A stretch of DNA of 64,000 nucleotides from Pardosa pseudoannulata (GCA_032207245.1 CM063502.1:109395191-109459190), one strand, 5' to 3'. Shown: positions 49,341-62,515, numbered from the stretch's first letter. Made by a program: numbers and translations. The notes: generated from the sequence alone by a model not told the origin.

Positions 49341-51260
49341 AATAGCTTATCAAATTATTTTCAGCATATCGCTGTACAAAGAGTTTTCAGAATGTATTAC
49401 ATTACATAAATTTTGCAATTCAATGTCAAATAGACTTTTTTTTACATTTAAAATAGTAATTAAATTTAACTTAATAGAATACACAGTCTGTGATCATATT
49501 CATTGTTTCGTGGTTTAACTATTCTCATATTTAATTACAGAATGAACTATATTTGTTCAAAAAGCAATTTTCATGCTAACTATAAATGGAATTTTGTAAG
49601 TATTTGTCTTTTAAAAGTTAATCTGTATTATTAACAATGTTTTTTTCCTATTAAAAATGGCAAAATTTTTACACATCCTCATAAAGCTTTTCTCATTTTT
49701 CAAAATAACTAATTTGACTATAGTATAGATTTTAGCGAATTGTAATCAGTATTTATGGAATAAATATTTTATATTGTATGTGTTTTACTATTATTATTAA
49801 ATCATTCCGATATTTAAACATGAAGCTTTGGTATTTATATTATGCATTTATACTGAGTTAATATTAGTTATTTTCATTTATTTGAATTTTTATACAATTT
49901 GAACTTTTCACACAGATTTGATAAGTAAATGTTTTTAAAAATTCAAACCTATGTATGAAAATATTTTCTTTTAAGTTCTTAAAGTTTGTAGTTATCTGTA
50001 TTAACTATAAAAGAGTAGACTGGTTGAGCTTAATAAAGGTAAATAAAATAAAATAACCAAAACGGTTCTTTTTACAGTGGAATATGACTATTAAAAGTTT
50101 TAAGGGTACTAAAGAATTTTAAAATAGAATTTTTTGAATATGAAATAAAATACAAATGGATTAAAATTAAACAAGAAGGAAAAATACTGAAAACGATAAA
50201 ATATGAATTCAATATGTCTTTTTAGTTGTAAGGATAAATGTCAGTTGCTTTCAATGTGAGTTACAATGGCTCTACCAATTCCCTTGCTTTGAGAATAATT
50301 TTAATATAAACTCAATTTATACTTTATGATACTTCCTATTGCAAAGTAGTAGCATATCACTTATAATAATTTTTATAATAATGGAGTAGCATTTCAGAGT
50401 TTCCAAATCCTATTTGATTGCATAAGTAATAAATGTCCTATATATTTACATAAAAATCGTATCTATCAATATATACATATCGTATAACTTAATTCGTGGG
50501 CTTTTTTTCTGACATTTTATCCCCAAACTGCCGTATTTTTATACGTGTTTAACCCTAATTCTTTTATCTGTGTTTTCGGATAAAAAAAATCTGTAAGTGG
50601 GCACTGTCAAGTTATAAATAATCTCAATGAAAAATCATCAAGTTTGGAGCGAGATAAATTATTCATTTGAAAAATAAGAGACACCTAATTCCTGTAGGTC
50701 GCTGAGCATTACCTCATGCTGAGTCTACCCAAAAATGAATTTTCTCACCTTCTCCGATAACATTTCCAACAGGTCTGGTTTTCCTAATACAATCAAGAAA
50801 AACAATGTGATCTATGGCTAAAAAGGTGACATTTTTAGTTCTCTACACTGATAAGAATCGGCTTTCGAGAAAAGACATTTTTCAAAACGTCTATGACTAT
50901 CTCAAAGCTTGACTGTGATAAGTAGCATTTGGATAAATTATTTATTTCTGCCTTCAGAATGATCTGGTTTCTTTTTATTTCCAGCATATATTATCCTCTC
51001 TATGTAAGAGCCCGTATATGTATGTACACACGTATATATATGTATGTGTGTGTGTAAATCTGTATACATGTATGTAATCGTTAAATTGTATATTTTACGG
51101 TCCCAAATAAAGTAATGTCTGTAATAGATCAAAATTGATTCAATGAAAAGTTTAAGGTTATAAAATTTTAAGTAAATAAATAAGGAATGCTCTGTCTTTT
51201 TATGAAAGATCCTTGAATTTTAAACATAATTTGACAGTTTATTCTAAAATTGGTATAATA
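49341..51260. other. AT-rich stretch, nothing recognised
   Basis: 50515-50560 has CCGTATTTTTATACG, a short inverted repeat beside TTTAACCC. It is reminiscent of the window's TTAA MITE termini but has no matching second end. Confidence 0.45.
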
Positions 51261-51315
51261 ATGTCAGACACACATATACACATATATATATATATATATA
51301 TACATACATATATAC
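51008..51315. repeat. Two short (TA)/(CA) microsatellites
   Basis: Short mixed runs at about 51012-51056 (GTATGTACACAC, GTGTGTGT) and 51268-51315 (CACATATACACA, then TA repeats). Confidence 0.9.
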
Positions 51316-51745
51316 CAAAAAATAATAGCACCAGAAGCCAAGAATGCTTCTGGGTGATTTGATGTCCAAAACGTATTATTTTGTGAATTATATATGTTAT
51401 TATAACCCGAATCAAAACTGGTATTACGTATAGTAAACAGCGGTAAAATCATGAAGTTTCTTAGCGAAATAATGAAAATAATTCTTTACTGGGTTATTAG
51501 TTTAAAAGTGATTAGCTCTTTGGATGAATAAATATGTATACAATAAAAATGGAATGGCATAGAATCTAAATTTAATTTCTTTTCAGTTAAAATCATTTGT
51601 TACGTGATATTATTTTGTATCTTTCAATGAGTTTAGTAACTTCGATCAGGAAAAATATTCAAACTCACAAAATTAAAAACATAAATAGATAATTTAAAGC
51701 AATATTAAGAAAATATCAGTGATATTTTAAAATAATTTATCTAGC

Positions 51746-51748
<3 letters not shown>

Positions 51749-51823
<75 letters not shown>
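51749..51823. repeat. (TA)n microsatellite, about 75 bp
   Basis: A pure TA run. The adjoining minus-strand frame (51741-52121) runs from this repeat into a SINE relic and is not a gene. Confidence 0.97.
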
Positions 51824-51825
<2 letters not shown>

Positions 51826-51989
51826 TTTATGACAGACTTTAAGTTATTACAATTATATATAAGTGTTATGTGTATAAACAAGTATAACGGATTAGTGATA
51901 TTTACTGTATGGATAAAAGTGTCGGGTTGGTTTGGAATATTACAGTTTACTATTATGTTACACAAGTAATCATGAGAAAGGAATATATT

Positions 51990-52120
51990 GCTTAAATCTA
52001 ATTGTGAAAGGCTACAAACATTCATGCCAGTAGCTGATTCGAACCTAAGAACTCCCCAATGAAATAAAGCGTATGCATGTGTAAAAGGATATTCTTCCAA
52101 GTATCTTAATAAACACAACA
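51990..52120 (-). mobile_element. Decayed SINE
   Basis: On the minus strand GGTTCGAATCAGCTACTGGC (B box) followed by ATGAATGTTTGTAGCCTTTC matches the SINE core at 52311-52360. The A-box side is only vaguely recognisable and the 3' tail is missing. Confidence 0.65.
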
Positions 52121-52256
52121 TCTCTGTAGCGAATCACCAGAATGCAGCTAGTATTTCCATAATTGCACTGAGCCACCCTTTAATAGGTACTACTACTACT
52201 TGTAACATTTTTTAACTATTTTACAGATTTAAAACCATTTAGCATCACTTGCACAG

Positions 52257-52434
52257 CCTTTGAACGATGGCCGAATGATTTAGGGCGCTGATCTGCCTTA
52301 TTGGAAGTCATGGGTTCGAATCTAACTGTGACATGCATGTTCGTAGCCTTTCGGAATCGGGATTAAGTAGTGGGTTCTTTATGTCATTAGTCCTCGTGTT
52401 GAAAAAAAGTGAAATGTAGCTCTCTAAACCAAAT
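52257..52434 (+). mobile_element. Full-length SINE
   Basis: Head TGAACGATGGCCGAATGATT (A box), B box GGGTTCGAATC, body ATGCATGTTCGTAGCCTTTC and GGGATTAAGTAGTGGGTTC, tail CTCTAAACCAAATGAA. Clear target duplications were not found. It lies about 140 bp from an inverted relic of the same family. Confidence 0.9.
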
Positions 52435-54020
52435 GAATTTCTTACCGATAGTAAGCTTGTTAACTAAAATGCCACTCTCAAAATGAATATAAGAGGTTAT
52501 GCCTGACTCCTTTTTAAAAATATATATACATTTATGTTGAGCATAGTCTAACATTACAGTTTTAATTTTATGCCATAAAGAATCATTTATCGTTTCATAA
52601 AACAAAATATCGAATAATGTTCCTCTCTATATAAAAGCTGTAAGTTTAACCCCTATGCACTTTCAGTAGTTTACAACATTCTTTGGCAAATTATAACGAT
52701 GAATTTTGAGGGCTGTAAGTTACCAAATATTACTTTTACAAAATTCGTTTTAGACCTAAAATATTATATTCGAAAGAGTAATAACTTTTAAATCTTTAAA
52801 AAAACAATTTTTTAATCAGTTCTTAATCTTTTAATACAAACAGTGTTAAAAATTCCTAATTAAACCATGGAACTACCATTACTCTGGTAAAACCCTTAGC
52901 CTATTGAAACTATTAATAAATTTTAATAAACGTAATTGAAATATGCTGTTTTAAATGAATTTTACTCAAAATGGTGCTTTTTTAAACTTCCGTGCAATCT
53001 AAATGAAAAATTACCCTTAATTATTCCAATTTTAAAGGTAAGTACATTATAGTGCTAGAAAGAAGTTTCATCAACTGTACACAATTATTTTTATTTTTAT
53101 TTTATTTGGTATTATGGTATTTCAAATAAAACTTTTACATTCCATTTTAAATATTTCAAAAAATACATTATCATGGCAAAATTTTTGACGGTATTACAAT
53201 TTGAAATGTTGAAGACTAATAACTAATGTTTCTTTTTTACAAAAATTAAAAAATTATTACCCCCCCCCTTTTTTGTTGTAATACTGCGTGCAATCACTCA
53301 GAATTTTTTTTTCATTTTTGTAAAAAATGATGTTGTGTAGTGGTCTTGATGTTGTGCGATTTCTTTATTCTTTAGTCTCTCTGGTGCAGTTCTAATCCTT
53401 AAATTCACTGTTACTACAAATTGAACACTTCCTTCTATTGTATAAAATCGTTATTTTTTCAGAAACAAATGAAATTCGTGAAAATACTTAAGTACTTAAA
53501 TACATATAGAGAAAAAAAATTAAATTTTTAAGTATTTTAGATAGTTAAAAAATGATAAGCAAGGCTAAATTTTCTTTTGTGGAGCTTGTTAAGTGAACAA
53601 AAGCCCTTTTTCAATTTTAACTGTAGTTTTAAACATTGATTTTACATAAAACATATCATATACTAAAATCTATAAGAAACTATTTTTTGGTTTAAATACA
53701 AAGAAATTTCATAAAAAGTAAGTCACCGATCAACAAGCATTAAAATTTCACTAAAGACTGCATATTAACCATTTATTTAAATTATTTCATTAAATCTTAA
53801 GTATATATATAGAAATTAAATTGTCTAATGGTAGTCCCTGACTTTAAATAATATTCAGTATATAAAGCAGTTATTTCAAATTATACAAAGTTTTAGCGTT
53901 TTTTCTGTTCTTTCATGGTATCTAACCCTACGTAATTCAACAGAACACTTGCCGTTTTAAGAAAACATACCTAGTTTTATGATAGACATTAACATATTAT
54001 ATTCAGATTTGCTATGTTAC
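52435..54020. other. AT-rich stretch, nothing recognised apart from one dispersed repeat
   Basis: A C run (about 9) near 53260. Otherwise no gene or element ends. The repeat at 53343 is listed separately. Confidence 0.5.
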
Positions 54021-54021
54021 T

Positions 54022-54052
<31 letters not shown>

Positions 54053-54366
54053 GTGTGTGTCTGAGAGAGAGAAATAATGAATGGACCATTATCATTAATA
54101 CATTGGAACATCAAACTGAAAAATATAGTTTTTTTAAGTTTTAAAATAAGAATGTACCACATAGAAAAGCAATTTTTAGTGAAGTATAATAATTCAATTG
54201 GAAAAATTGCAAATTATTTTTTAGCTTTTTGTCTCCATGATGGCTTCCATTAAGAAAAATTTCCAAGACACTGCTTTCTGTAACGATCTTGATGTTGTGT
54301 GATGTTTTTATTCGTTTGAGTCTCTCTGGTGCAGTTCTAATCCTTACATTCACTGTTACTACTAAA
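53343..54366. repeat. Dispersed direct repeat, about 80 bp, spacing about 940 bp
   Basis: TCTTGATGTTGTGCGATTTC, AGTCTCTCTGGTGCAGTTCT and AATCCTTAAATTCACTGTTA at 53343-53416 recur as TCTTGATGTTGTGTGATGTT, AGTCTCTCTGGTGCAGTTCT and AATCCTTACATTCACTGTTA at 54288-54360. The minus-strand frame 54141-54371 covers the second copy. Only its first part is shared, so it is probably not a gene. Confidence 0.85.
54026..54061. repeat. (TG)n microsatellite
   Basis: A TG run with one C interruption, followed by GAGAGAGA. Confidence 0.95.
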
Positions 54367-54864
54367 TGCATGCTGTGAAATCACTTGTTATTTTAAATAA
54401 CTCTATATTAGTTATATAAGTACTAAATTGCTTTTAAAACAGGATAGTTGGAATTAACAAAATTTGAAAACAAAATATTTATAATGACATGAAAACAATA
54501 CAAAAATGGGTTTGATAATATCAGTCTATTACACTGGTAAATTTCAGTTTCTTTACCGTTAGTTGAGGGTATCTTCCTATTAAACACTTGGATATAATAA
54601 TTTTAATAATATCTCATTAAAGTCTGTAGTATTGCGTATTATCATGAAGCTGCTTACCAGAATTTACAAATTCCTTTCTTCTTGCACACACACACAAAAT
54701 AATAATAATAGGTAGAAACTATGCTACAAAATATAATGTAAGTAATTAACATACATTTATGGAGATATACATTATATATTAACTACAGTATATATAATCT
54801 ATATAAACTACAGTATATAAAATGTATTTAAACATTTCTGAAAATTGCTTTAGGTATTAACTAA

Positions 54865-55491
54865 CAGGGCCGTAAGGTGGCATTTGCCATGGGCTCATCA
54901 GTTTTAGGGGCACCGCACCATGAGGAAAATGGGATCCGAAAAAGGATGATCCGTCCGGAGTAGAAGTGTGGAAAAGTTAAAAAATAATTTTTTTATTATA
55001 AAATTTCATGCGCTTAAAATGTTTTTTTAATGAATTTTCTTATTTTTTAAAATGCTTCTACAGACTAAACTTGTTATAAATTCTTACAAAATATTTACCA
55101 GACACCCCTAATACGCTTTAATATGAATATTGGTAATCATTTTTAATTTTTAATTTATTAAAGTTATTATAACGCATATTAAATTTATAATTTTGTATGA
55201 AAATTTAACGTATAAATAAAAATTATTACCTTCAAATAAACTATTCAGTTCATCAGCAAAACAATATCGCCAAGACGTTCAAAATTATTTTTATGTTAAT
55301 GAGGTTTTTTTAGTAATACGGTAAAAATAGAAAAAAAAATAATTAATATACTAGGAACATTTTAAGAATTAACAAAATATTTTGAGTTCATTTTGAATAT
55401 ATGACATAGAAAAATAATGTTTATATATTTGGTGATAGGGGCGCAGACCAATTTTTTACCACGGGTGCTAAAGGATCTAGTTACGGCTCTC
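54865..55491. mobile_element. hAT-like MITE, 627 bp, near-perfect 8-bp TSD
   Basis: The left end is CAGGGCCGTAAGGTGG and the right end read inward is GAGAGCCGTAACTAG. The shared AGRGCCGTAA gives short terminal inverted repeats. The flanks are TTAACTAA (54857-54864) and TTAACTAT (55492-55499), 7 of 8 matching. The interior is AT-rich without a transposase frame. The left terminus agrees with the MITE at 5397 (CAGGGCCGTA), but the interiors differ. Confidence 0.85.
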
Positions 55492-55499
55492 TTAACTAT

Positions 55500-56600
55500 T
55501 CACATATATGATAATGAGTAAGGATTCATGTTAGTAAGCTTGGTCGCTATAGTTTATATTATAAAATAGAAAACTAAATATTGATAGAGTTATCACACTA
55601 TTCATTTTTCTACTTATCATAAGTGCACCAATAAATATATCAATAAGTGCACCAATTCTTTTTACCAATTGACTTTTTATCAATACCAAAATAATTTGGT
55701 GAAGCATCGCTTTTCTCTAATGCGAAAAGTTGTATTATTGATCATAAATCAAGAAAAAGTTAAGTTTTATATGAAATTTAAAACTGTATAGTATATGCGT
55801 AAAGTAAAAAGGAAAAAAATTAAATTCAGTTTTAAATGTAAGGTTTGCTGAATAATATCAAAGTGGTTAAACTGTGTTTTATTTTTCAAAAGTTTTCAAG
55901 TGAAAATTACAAGGTGAAAACAAGTAGGTGTTCATGAAAAATTGTTTGATGTATGGTTAGTAATTCTCAGTATACAAAATGCTTGACCATGAATACTGGG
56001 CGTTATCCAAAGTAGATATATATTTATGATATCAATAATCTTTTTTCCTTAACTATAAATATTATATTCTGTAATGCTGATTTCAAAAGCTCTCGTTCTT
56101 CAATAAAATAAAATTCTATAGCAGTTCTTTTAAATACTGTAACTTTACAATCGATTTTAGAAGAATAAAATAAGTTGCAGCTTCAAATCACACAATTTTA
56201 CTTTTATTTATCAATGAATTTTCGAATTTTTCTGATATAATTTCCTCTTAACGAAGGACATATATGTGTGAAAAAAAGACACTTGAATTATGTTTAAATT
56301 TATCTGCGATCAAAATTAGAGCAAAATGAAAAACATAACCCTTTACGCACGTCTGAATAAGAACTCATTTTTCCATAAACCAGTCAAAAATGTACCTGAA
56401 TAACAAATCTATTCCGAGGACTTTTTAATCTATAGTCACGCGTAAATGTTATTTTTATTTTCATTCATTTCTCATACATTTAAAAACACGTTGGTTTATT
56501 TCTGTATAAACATGTATATGTCTGTAAGTGTGTTTATTAGGAAGAAATGAATAATAATAAAAAAGAAAAGCTAACTTATAATATATATTTATATACATAT
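55500..56600. other. AT-rich stretch, nothing recognised
   Basis: AATAAGTGCACCAAT-type motif occurs twice near 55620-55650. TAACCCTTTACGCACG near 56338 resembles a TTAA-MITE terminus but has no partner. Confidence 0.45.
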
Positions 56601-56830
56601 TGTCACGAAGATTCGAATAAACACACCGTTTAACTTAACAGAAGAATTTATTGAAGCTAAGTAGCAACTCGCAACTTTACAAGATCGAGAAGTTGCCTAC
56701 AACTAGTGGGTATCAGCTTTTATACCCGAACAGAATATTCGAGAAATAACTAATTTACATATTAAAGAAAGATCTAGAATGTTCAAGAACATAAGGAAAC
56801 AATAAATAACATTTTTAAATTAAAATTCCG
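56601..56830 (-). mobile_element. Probable solo LTR fragment
   Basis: On the minus strand the block has GGGTATAAAAGC (plus-strand 56716-56727) as a TATA box, AATAAA about 70 bp downstream (plus-strand 56647-56652), and an end at CTTCGTGACA (56601-56610). Promoter, poly(A) signal and a terminal CA in this order and spacing match the R/U5 half of a Gypsy-type LTR. The 5' boundary is uncertain, and no retroelement interior is adjacent. Confidence 0.5.
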
Positions 56831-56844
56831 TACTTAGGATAATC

Positions 56845-56938
56845 AGCCGTGGCAAGCATCCAACCCACAACCTTCGGGTCTGGAACTCGTGATTTGACCA
56901 TTCGGCCACTCAGCTCGTTGGCTAGACTTCTTTATGCG
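56845..56938 (-). repeat. tRNA-Ser-like SINE head
   Basis: The minus strand reads AGCTGAGTGGCCGAATGGTC, with an A box TGGCCGAATGG as in serine tRNAs. GACCCGAAGGTTGTGGGTTG follows, with a degenerate B box lacking the invariant C of GGTTCGA. It ends where a 380-bp (AT)n begins. This is a relic and not a functional tRNA. Confidence 0.5.
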
Positions 56939-56939
56939 G

Positions 56940-57347
<408 letters not shown>

Positions 57348-57613
57348 GATTTATATACATGTATACATACACACACGTATATATAAATATGCATATGCAT
57401 ACTTATTTCAAATACGGCTGAACATAAGATGTGGTAATCTCTATCACACCATAGATATAAAGAGAATGTCTCATAATGATAGATATGACAAGCTGGAGGC
57501 CAAAGAACTTTTTTGTAAGCAATTTTGTACGTTGAAATAAGATCATTTGGACTAAAAGGGGAAAGTTCCAGTTTGCTTGGAAAATATGAAGAGCCATCGC
57601 CACTGGTAAAAAA
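57348..57613. other. Non-coding stretch, nothing recognised
   Basis: A minus-strand 73-codon frame (57403-57624) has no domain signature. Confidence 0.5.
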
Positions 57614-57953
57614 TAAAATGCCAAATTTGAAATACGATTAAATTCAAATCAGAACTAAAATTAGACGGCTATGCCATTTATAATCCCAAATCATACCACA
57701 TTTTCGATTTTCAAAAATTTTTGAATAGCTGACAAAGGAGTAATTGGCTAAATTTTCTGCAATTTAGACTGCGTAAAGAAAAGAGTTAAAATGCCAAATT
57801 TGAAATACGATTAAATTCAAATCAGAACTAAAATTAGACGGCTATGCCATTTATAATCCCAAATCATACCACATTTTCGATTTTCAAAAATTTTTGAATA
57901 GCTGACAAAGGAGTAATTGGCTAAATTTTCTGCAATTTAGACTGCGTAAAGAA
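57614..57953. repeat. 167-bp tandem duplication with 6-bp spacer
   Basis: 57614-57780 and 57787-57953 look identical by eye, from TAAAATGCCAAATTTGAAAT to GACTGCGTAAAGAA. The spacer is AAGAGT. Perfect identity implies very recent origin or an assembly error. Confidence 0.96.
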
Positions 57954-59400
57954 CATGCTAGAGTTCCCACTTTTCGGGGACGCTTTGATTGAGTTCTGAA
58001 TTATGGGGGTTATCTATAAGTTGGAAATGGAGAAATTAATTTGAATTCACCTTTGGAAAAATAAAAAAGTTGTAGTTGATTTGCAACATTTGCATAACAA
58101 TTAAACAAATATTAGAAATGTTCATTTTTTTGTTTGAAAACACAGCTTATAAATTAAATTAACTATGGATTTATAAATAAAATAATTTTTTTAAATATAA
58201 TTAAATATGCTAAATAAAAACACAGCTTTTCAAAACGGTCTCATTTTTTTTCAAGTATTCTGTTCAATAAAATTGTAAAAATTTAAATAACAACCCTATG
58301 AGACTCTTGTTGACTAAGTTGTACATTTTTCAGCTCAAGTTGTAACTTTTTAAGCTTCGTATCCAACAGGGGAAACTGCTTTAACTTGATGTTATTTTTA
58401 GGTTTATTGTATTTTTTTTTTCACTTCACAAAGAAAAAAAATTCTGATGCATGTAATTTTATTATGACTTTTATATTAGCTATTTTTATATTTCTGTGTA
58501 ATTAACAATTAAAAAGCAATGTGTAAAAGAATAGGTACTTGTGTCTAAAATAAAAGTAAATTAGGATACTCAGAAAGAGATTTAGCTACAAGAAAAATTT
58601 TTTATTGCAATGCAAACAAAAATGATTTATGCGACATTTTTACGTCCGATGTTACTTAAAAGATATATTAGTTGGAAATCTTCAAATGCTTGAACAAATA
58701 ACTAACTTACCTTTAAAAAAGAAAGAGGGGTAAACGGAGAAGTTGTTCCACCCTGTATCTATGGTGTGGTAAAATAAAATAGCAGAACCAAGTCACAACA
58801 AGTGGACCTAAGATGGCAATTCAGAGCTTTACTACAAAGATTAGTAGGCCAAAAAATTTTCCTGAGGCATGAAAAAATTTTATATATTAATAATAGGAAA
58901 TAATAAAGAATAATGCATATGTTACTGGCACTCGAAAAAGATGTGCATTTCAATATACTATGAATTTAGCACCTTGATAAAATCCTCTGAGCCCTTTCGG
59001 GGTAGATTCTTTGAAAATTTGTTGTTTACCCTCATCTCGAGGTAAAGTTAATACTATGATTGTAGGATTAATATATTTTTAAATAACATCTGAATTATTT
59101 ATAAAATCCTTGGGGGTTAAAGTATGATTGAATTCACAGGGGGAGAATTAATACGAATATCAAAATATTTAATTAAAGAGGGGTTACTTTTTTAGCAGTA
59201 TCAACTTTACCAATCAAAACATCTTTCTTATTTTTTATGTACTCATATACTCTAAAGAAAGTCTATAAAAAACCAGTCTTTAAAAGAAAATCAATAGGCA
59301 GCATTGAAAAAATAGTAGGGCAGAATTACATCCAGTTCAAGGTGTAACAAGTTACCCTACTCTAGGGCAACACTGAACAACTAGAAAACCGCGGAGCATG
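57954..59400. other. AT-rich stretch, nothing recognised
   Basis: A minus-strand 64-codon frame at 58759-58953 is without recognisable features. Confidence 0.5.
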
Positions 59401-59406
59401 TCACCA

Positions 59407-59447
59407 CCCCTAAAAAAGAGGTTACCTACCACCTTCTTTTTTAGGGG
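59407..59447. repeat. 13-bp hairpin with G/C-rich base
   Basis: CCCCTAAAAAAGA at 59407-59419 is inverse to TCTTTTTTAGGGG at 59435-59447, followed by a G run. It sits in a locally GC-richer patch (59330-59500). Confidence 0.85.
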
Positions 59448-60442
59448 GGGGGAGATGGACGTATGCGACCCTCTAATGGATATTTGCGGTTCTCGAGGGA
59501 AATCAATTTTCTTAAAAGGAAAAATTAAATAATTCCATTTTCTACTTGGAAATTTCAGTACAAGTTTTTATCAATTTGATGATCATATAGTTTCATTTTA
59601 TTCAGCAATCCATTAAATGTTGATATTATCTTGATATGCCTTAAGTAATTATGTCACATTCAGACAGGCTTTATATACTGCTTCTAATGAAGCACAAGGA
59701 AAAGAACACTTCAACATTTTGGATAGTAAAAATATCTCCTAGTATGAGATTTGGACGCCTACGTCTCTAGATACGAACATCTGTAGACGTACATTCTTCA
59801 ACATGAAGAATATTAGATTAAGAATTAGAAACTATATCTGATTCTAAGCTTATAAGATTCTACACTTGAAAATACAATTTAACTCACAACAACAGATATT
59901 GATATGGATATAAAAAATCGTTACCTACAATTACACACACAAATATCATTGAAATTGAGATATACTTTAATGAATTTTTAAAATGTCATTTTTCTGCTTT
60001 TTTCATATAAATTAATTATAACAAAAATTAATTTACTTTTTAATTACTTTCCTTCCTTGAAGAATTTGTAGAAGATATAGCAGAAGGCCGATTAAAAAAA
60101 TGGACTGCGATGCTCTAGGCTATATAATATAATAAATCATTCAAGTGCATATCGTCACAGGTAAAACGAATAAAAACGCTACAGTCAGTCTTTTAAAATA
60201 GCTGTAAAAGGAGAATTTTTTCTTAATAGCCACAAGGTTTGCTGTTGATATTTATTCCAAACTTATTTGAAATGTCACACTCCCTTTCACTTTTTATACT
60301 TAGAATTATATACTTGCTTTTGAAATTTGCACAATATTGGATTTGTTCAGGTATAGAAATAAAGTGTGTTTGTGGTTATATAGTTTATAACAGTCGTGAC
60401 TGGTTGGCGAATGAGAGTCACATTGCAATTTTTCATAATGTA
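59448..60442. other. Non-coding stretch, nothing recognised
   Basis: A plus-strand 73-codon frame (60239-60460) ends inside the next array and has no domain signature. Confidence 0.45.
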
Positions 60443-61414
60443 AAGAGAGCCACAATTTAGTTACGGGCGGTACCTCCCCCCCCCCTCATTCACTTGACCT
60501 AGAATAGGATGTCAAAACAGAAGTTCCATGTGTATCCCACCATCCTATAATAAAATAAAAATAAATAACTAGATTTTATTTGAATTTTACATTTTTAAGA
60601 CATTTCCCATATTATCAACGAATAAAAAAATTGCACCAACATTATTGTAGCTCTATATCGAAACGTTTACAGTAATAATAATTGTCCACCCCTCAATTAA
60701 GAGCCCATCTTGAAACACGTAAAATGCAATTCCAATAACATCAGGCTCAGGCATGCTACAAAAAGTCAAAAGAGAACCACAATTTAGATACACGTGGTAC
60801 CTCCCCCCCTCCGTCACTTGACCTAGAATAGGATGTCAAAACAGAAGTTCCATGTGTATCCCACCATCCTATAATAAAATAAAAATAAATAACTAGATTT
60901 CTTTTGAATTTTACAGTGTTAAGATATTTCCCATATTATCAACGAAAAATAAAATTGCTCCAAAATTATCGTAGCTCTATATCGAAACGTTTACAGTAAT
61001 AATAATTGTCCAACTACCCTGAATTAAGAGCCCATCTTGAAACACGTAAAATGCAATTCCAATAACATCAGGCTCAGCTGCTATATCGAAAAAGTAAAAG
61101 AGAACCGACAATTTAGATACATTGGTATATTCCCATATCAACTGACCTAGAATAGGATGTCAAAACAGAAGTTCCATGGGTATTCCACCATCCTATAATA
61201 AAATAAAAATAAATAACTAGATTTCTTTTGAATTTTACAGTGTTAAGATATTTCCCATATTATCAACGAAAAATAAAATTGCTCCAAAATTATCGTAGCT
61301 CTATATCGAAACGTTTACAGTAATAATAATTGTCCACCCCTCAATTAAGAGCACATCTTGAAACACGTAAAATGCAATTCCAATAACATCAGGCCCAGGC
61401 ATGCTACAAAGAGT
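60443..61414. repeat. Tandem array, 324-bp unit, 3 copies
   Basis: AGAATAGGATGTCAAAACAG occurs at 60501, 60825 and 61149, exactly 324 bp apart. Each unit has a GAGARCCACAATTTAG-like start, a C run (10, 7, then lost in unit 3), CATCCTATAATAAAATAAAA, TCTATATCGAAACGTTTACA and ACACGTAAAATGCAATTCCA. The units are highly similar. Confidence 0.96.
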
Positions 61415-61447
<33 letters not shown>

Positions 61448-61466
61448 TAAAAAATAATAATAATAA
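61415..61466. repeat. (AAT)n microsatellite
   Basis: A trinucleotide TAA/AAT run with one ATAAAAA interruption, starting where the 324-bp array stops. Confidence 0.96.
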
Positions 61467-61469
61467 ACC

Positions 61470-61930
61470 CCGTGTTTTTTTACGATGGATCGCGCAAAAA
61501 GCTGACATTATTTTGCTGAATGACCTCACGCCGTGACCTGGTAGCCTTTAACCCTTCTGCTTGAGCTTCGAATAAGGAAATCGGGGCTGTCCCCCCTCTC
61601 CCCATCTCGAGCTCTGGCTGCTGCCTCTGGCTACAATCATTATTCATGAAAATTACGCTTTACAAAACTTTCTTCTTTTCAAAGAAACAGAAGAATAAAA
61701 AACGATTACGCTCGGGGATTGCGCGATCAAAAGGATGGTACTGCTTGTTTGTTTGGTTTTAATTCACGCCTATAGCAGTCCGATTTGATTACGAGATGTG
61801 ATGATTTTTCAGATGACTCGTGCCGCCTGCCTTGCAACACACTCATTTGGATTTTGTCGTCTGCAGAAGATTCGAATAAATGCGGTCACGTGAACATCAT
61901 CGGCACGCATTCACGAAATAATTAAGAACC
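61470..61930. promoter_or_regulatory. GC-richer complex patch, possible conserved regulatory DNA
   Basis: Sequence complexity and GC rise abruptly. Features include ATTATTCATGAAAATTACG (POU/homeodomain-like), two CpG-containing stretches (GATCGCGC and GGATTGCGCGATC), and an E box CACGTG in CGGTCACGTGAACA near 61890. I see no splice-bounded coding frame. It may be an enhancer or a piece of an unrecognised element. Its right part is duplicated at 62164. Confidence 0.3.
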
Positions 61931-62515
61931 TATATAAACAAAAAAAAATACAATGGTTAGCATTTTAACAATAAAGAAATAATTTCAATATTTTTCTGTC
62001 AATATGGATTTTAATAACTCTTTTTTTATTTTCTGACATTTCTTAAGCTATCATTCTTTATCTTTTATTCTTTTCGGTTATCATGTGATTTATTTGAAAG
62101 AGCTAAATTGAGAATGCAAGAAATATCATTATTTTATCTAGAAAAATTCTAGAAAGATTTTTTAGATGACTCGTGCCGCCTGCCTTGCAACACACTCATT
62201 TGGATTTTGTCGTCTGCAAAAGATTCGAATAAATGCGGTCACGTGAACAACATCGGCACGCATTCACGAAATAGTTAAGAACCTATATAAACAAAAAAAA
62301 AATACAATGGTTAGCATTTTAACAATAAAGAAATAATTTCAATATTCTTCTGTCAATATGGATTTTAATAACTCTTTTTTTTTCTGACATATTTTTAAGT
62401 TATCATTCTTTATTTTTTCTTTATTCTTTTCGATTATCATGTGATTTATTTGAAAATGCTAAATTGAGAATGCACGAAATGTCATTCTTTTATCTAGACA
62501 AAATCAATGTAATAT
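61808..62515. repeat. 353-bp tandem duplication
   Basis: AGATGACTCGTGCCGCCTGC begins at 61811 and at 62164. Shared downstream blocks are AAGATTCGAATAAATGCGGT, CACGTGAACA, CGGCACGCATTCACGAAATA, AATACAATGGTTAGCATTTT and CTGTCAATATGGATTTTAAT. Identity is high, with small indels. Confidence 0.95.

Noticed and set aside
56845..56938. Serine tRNA gene on the minus strand
   Set aside because: The A box is good, but the B box lacks the invariant residues and the acceptor stem does not pair.
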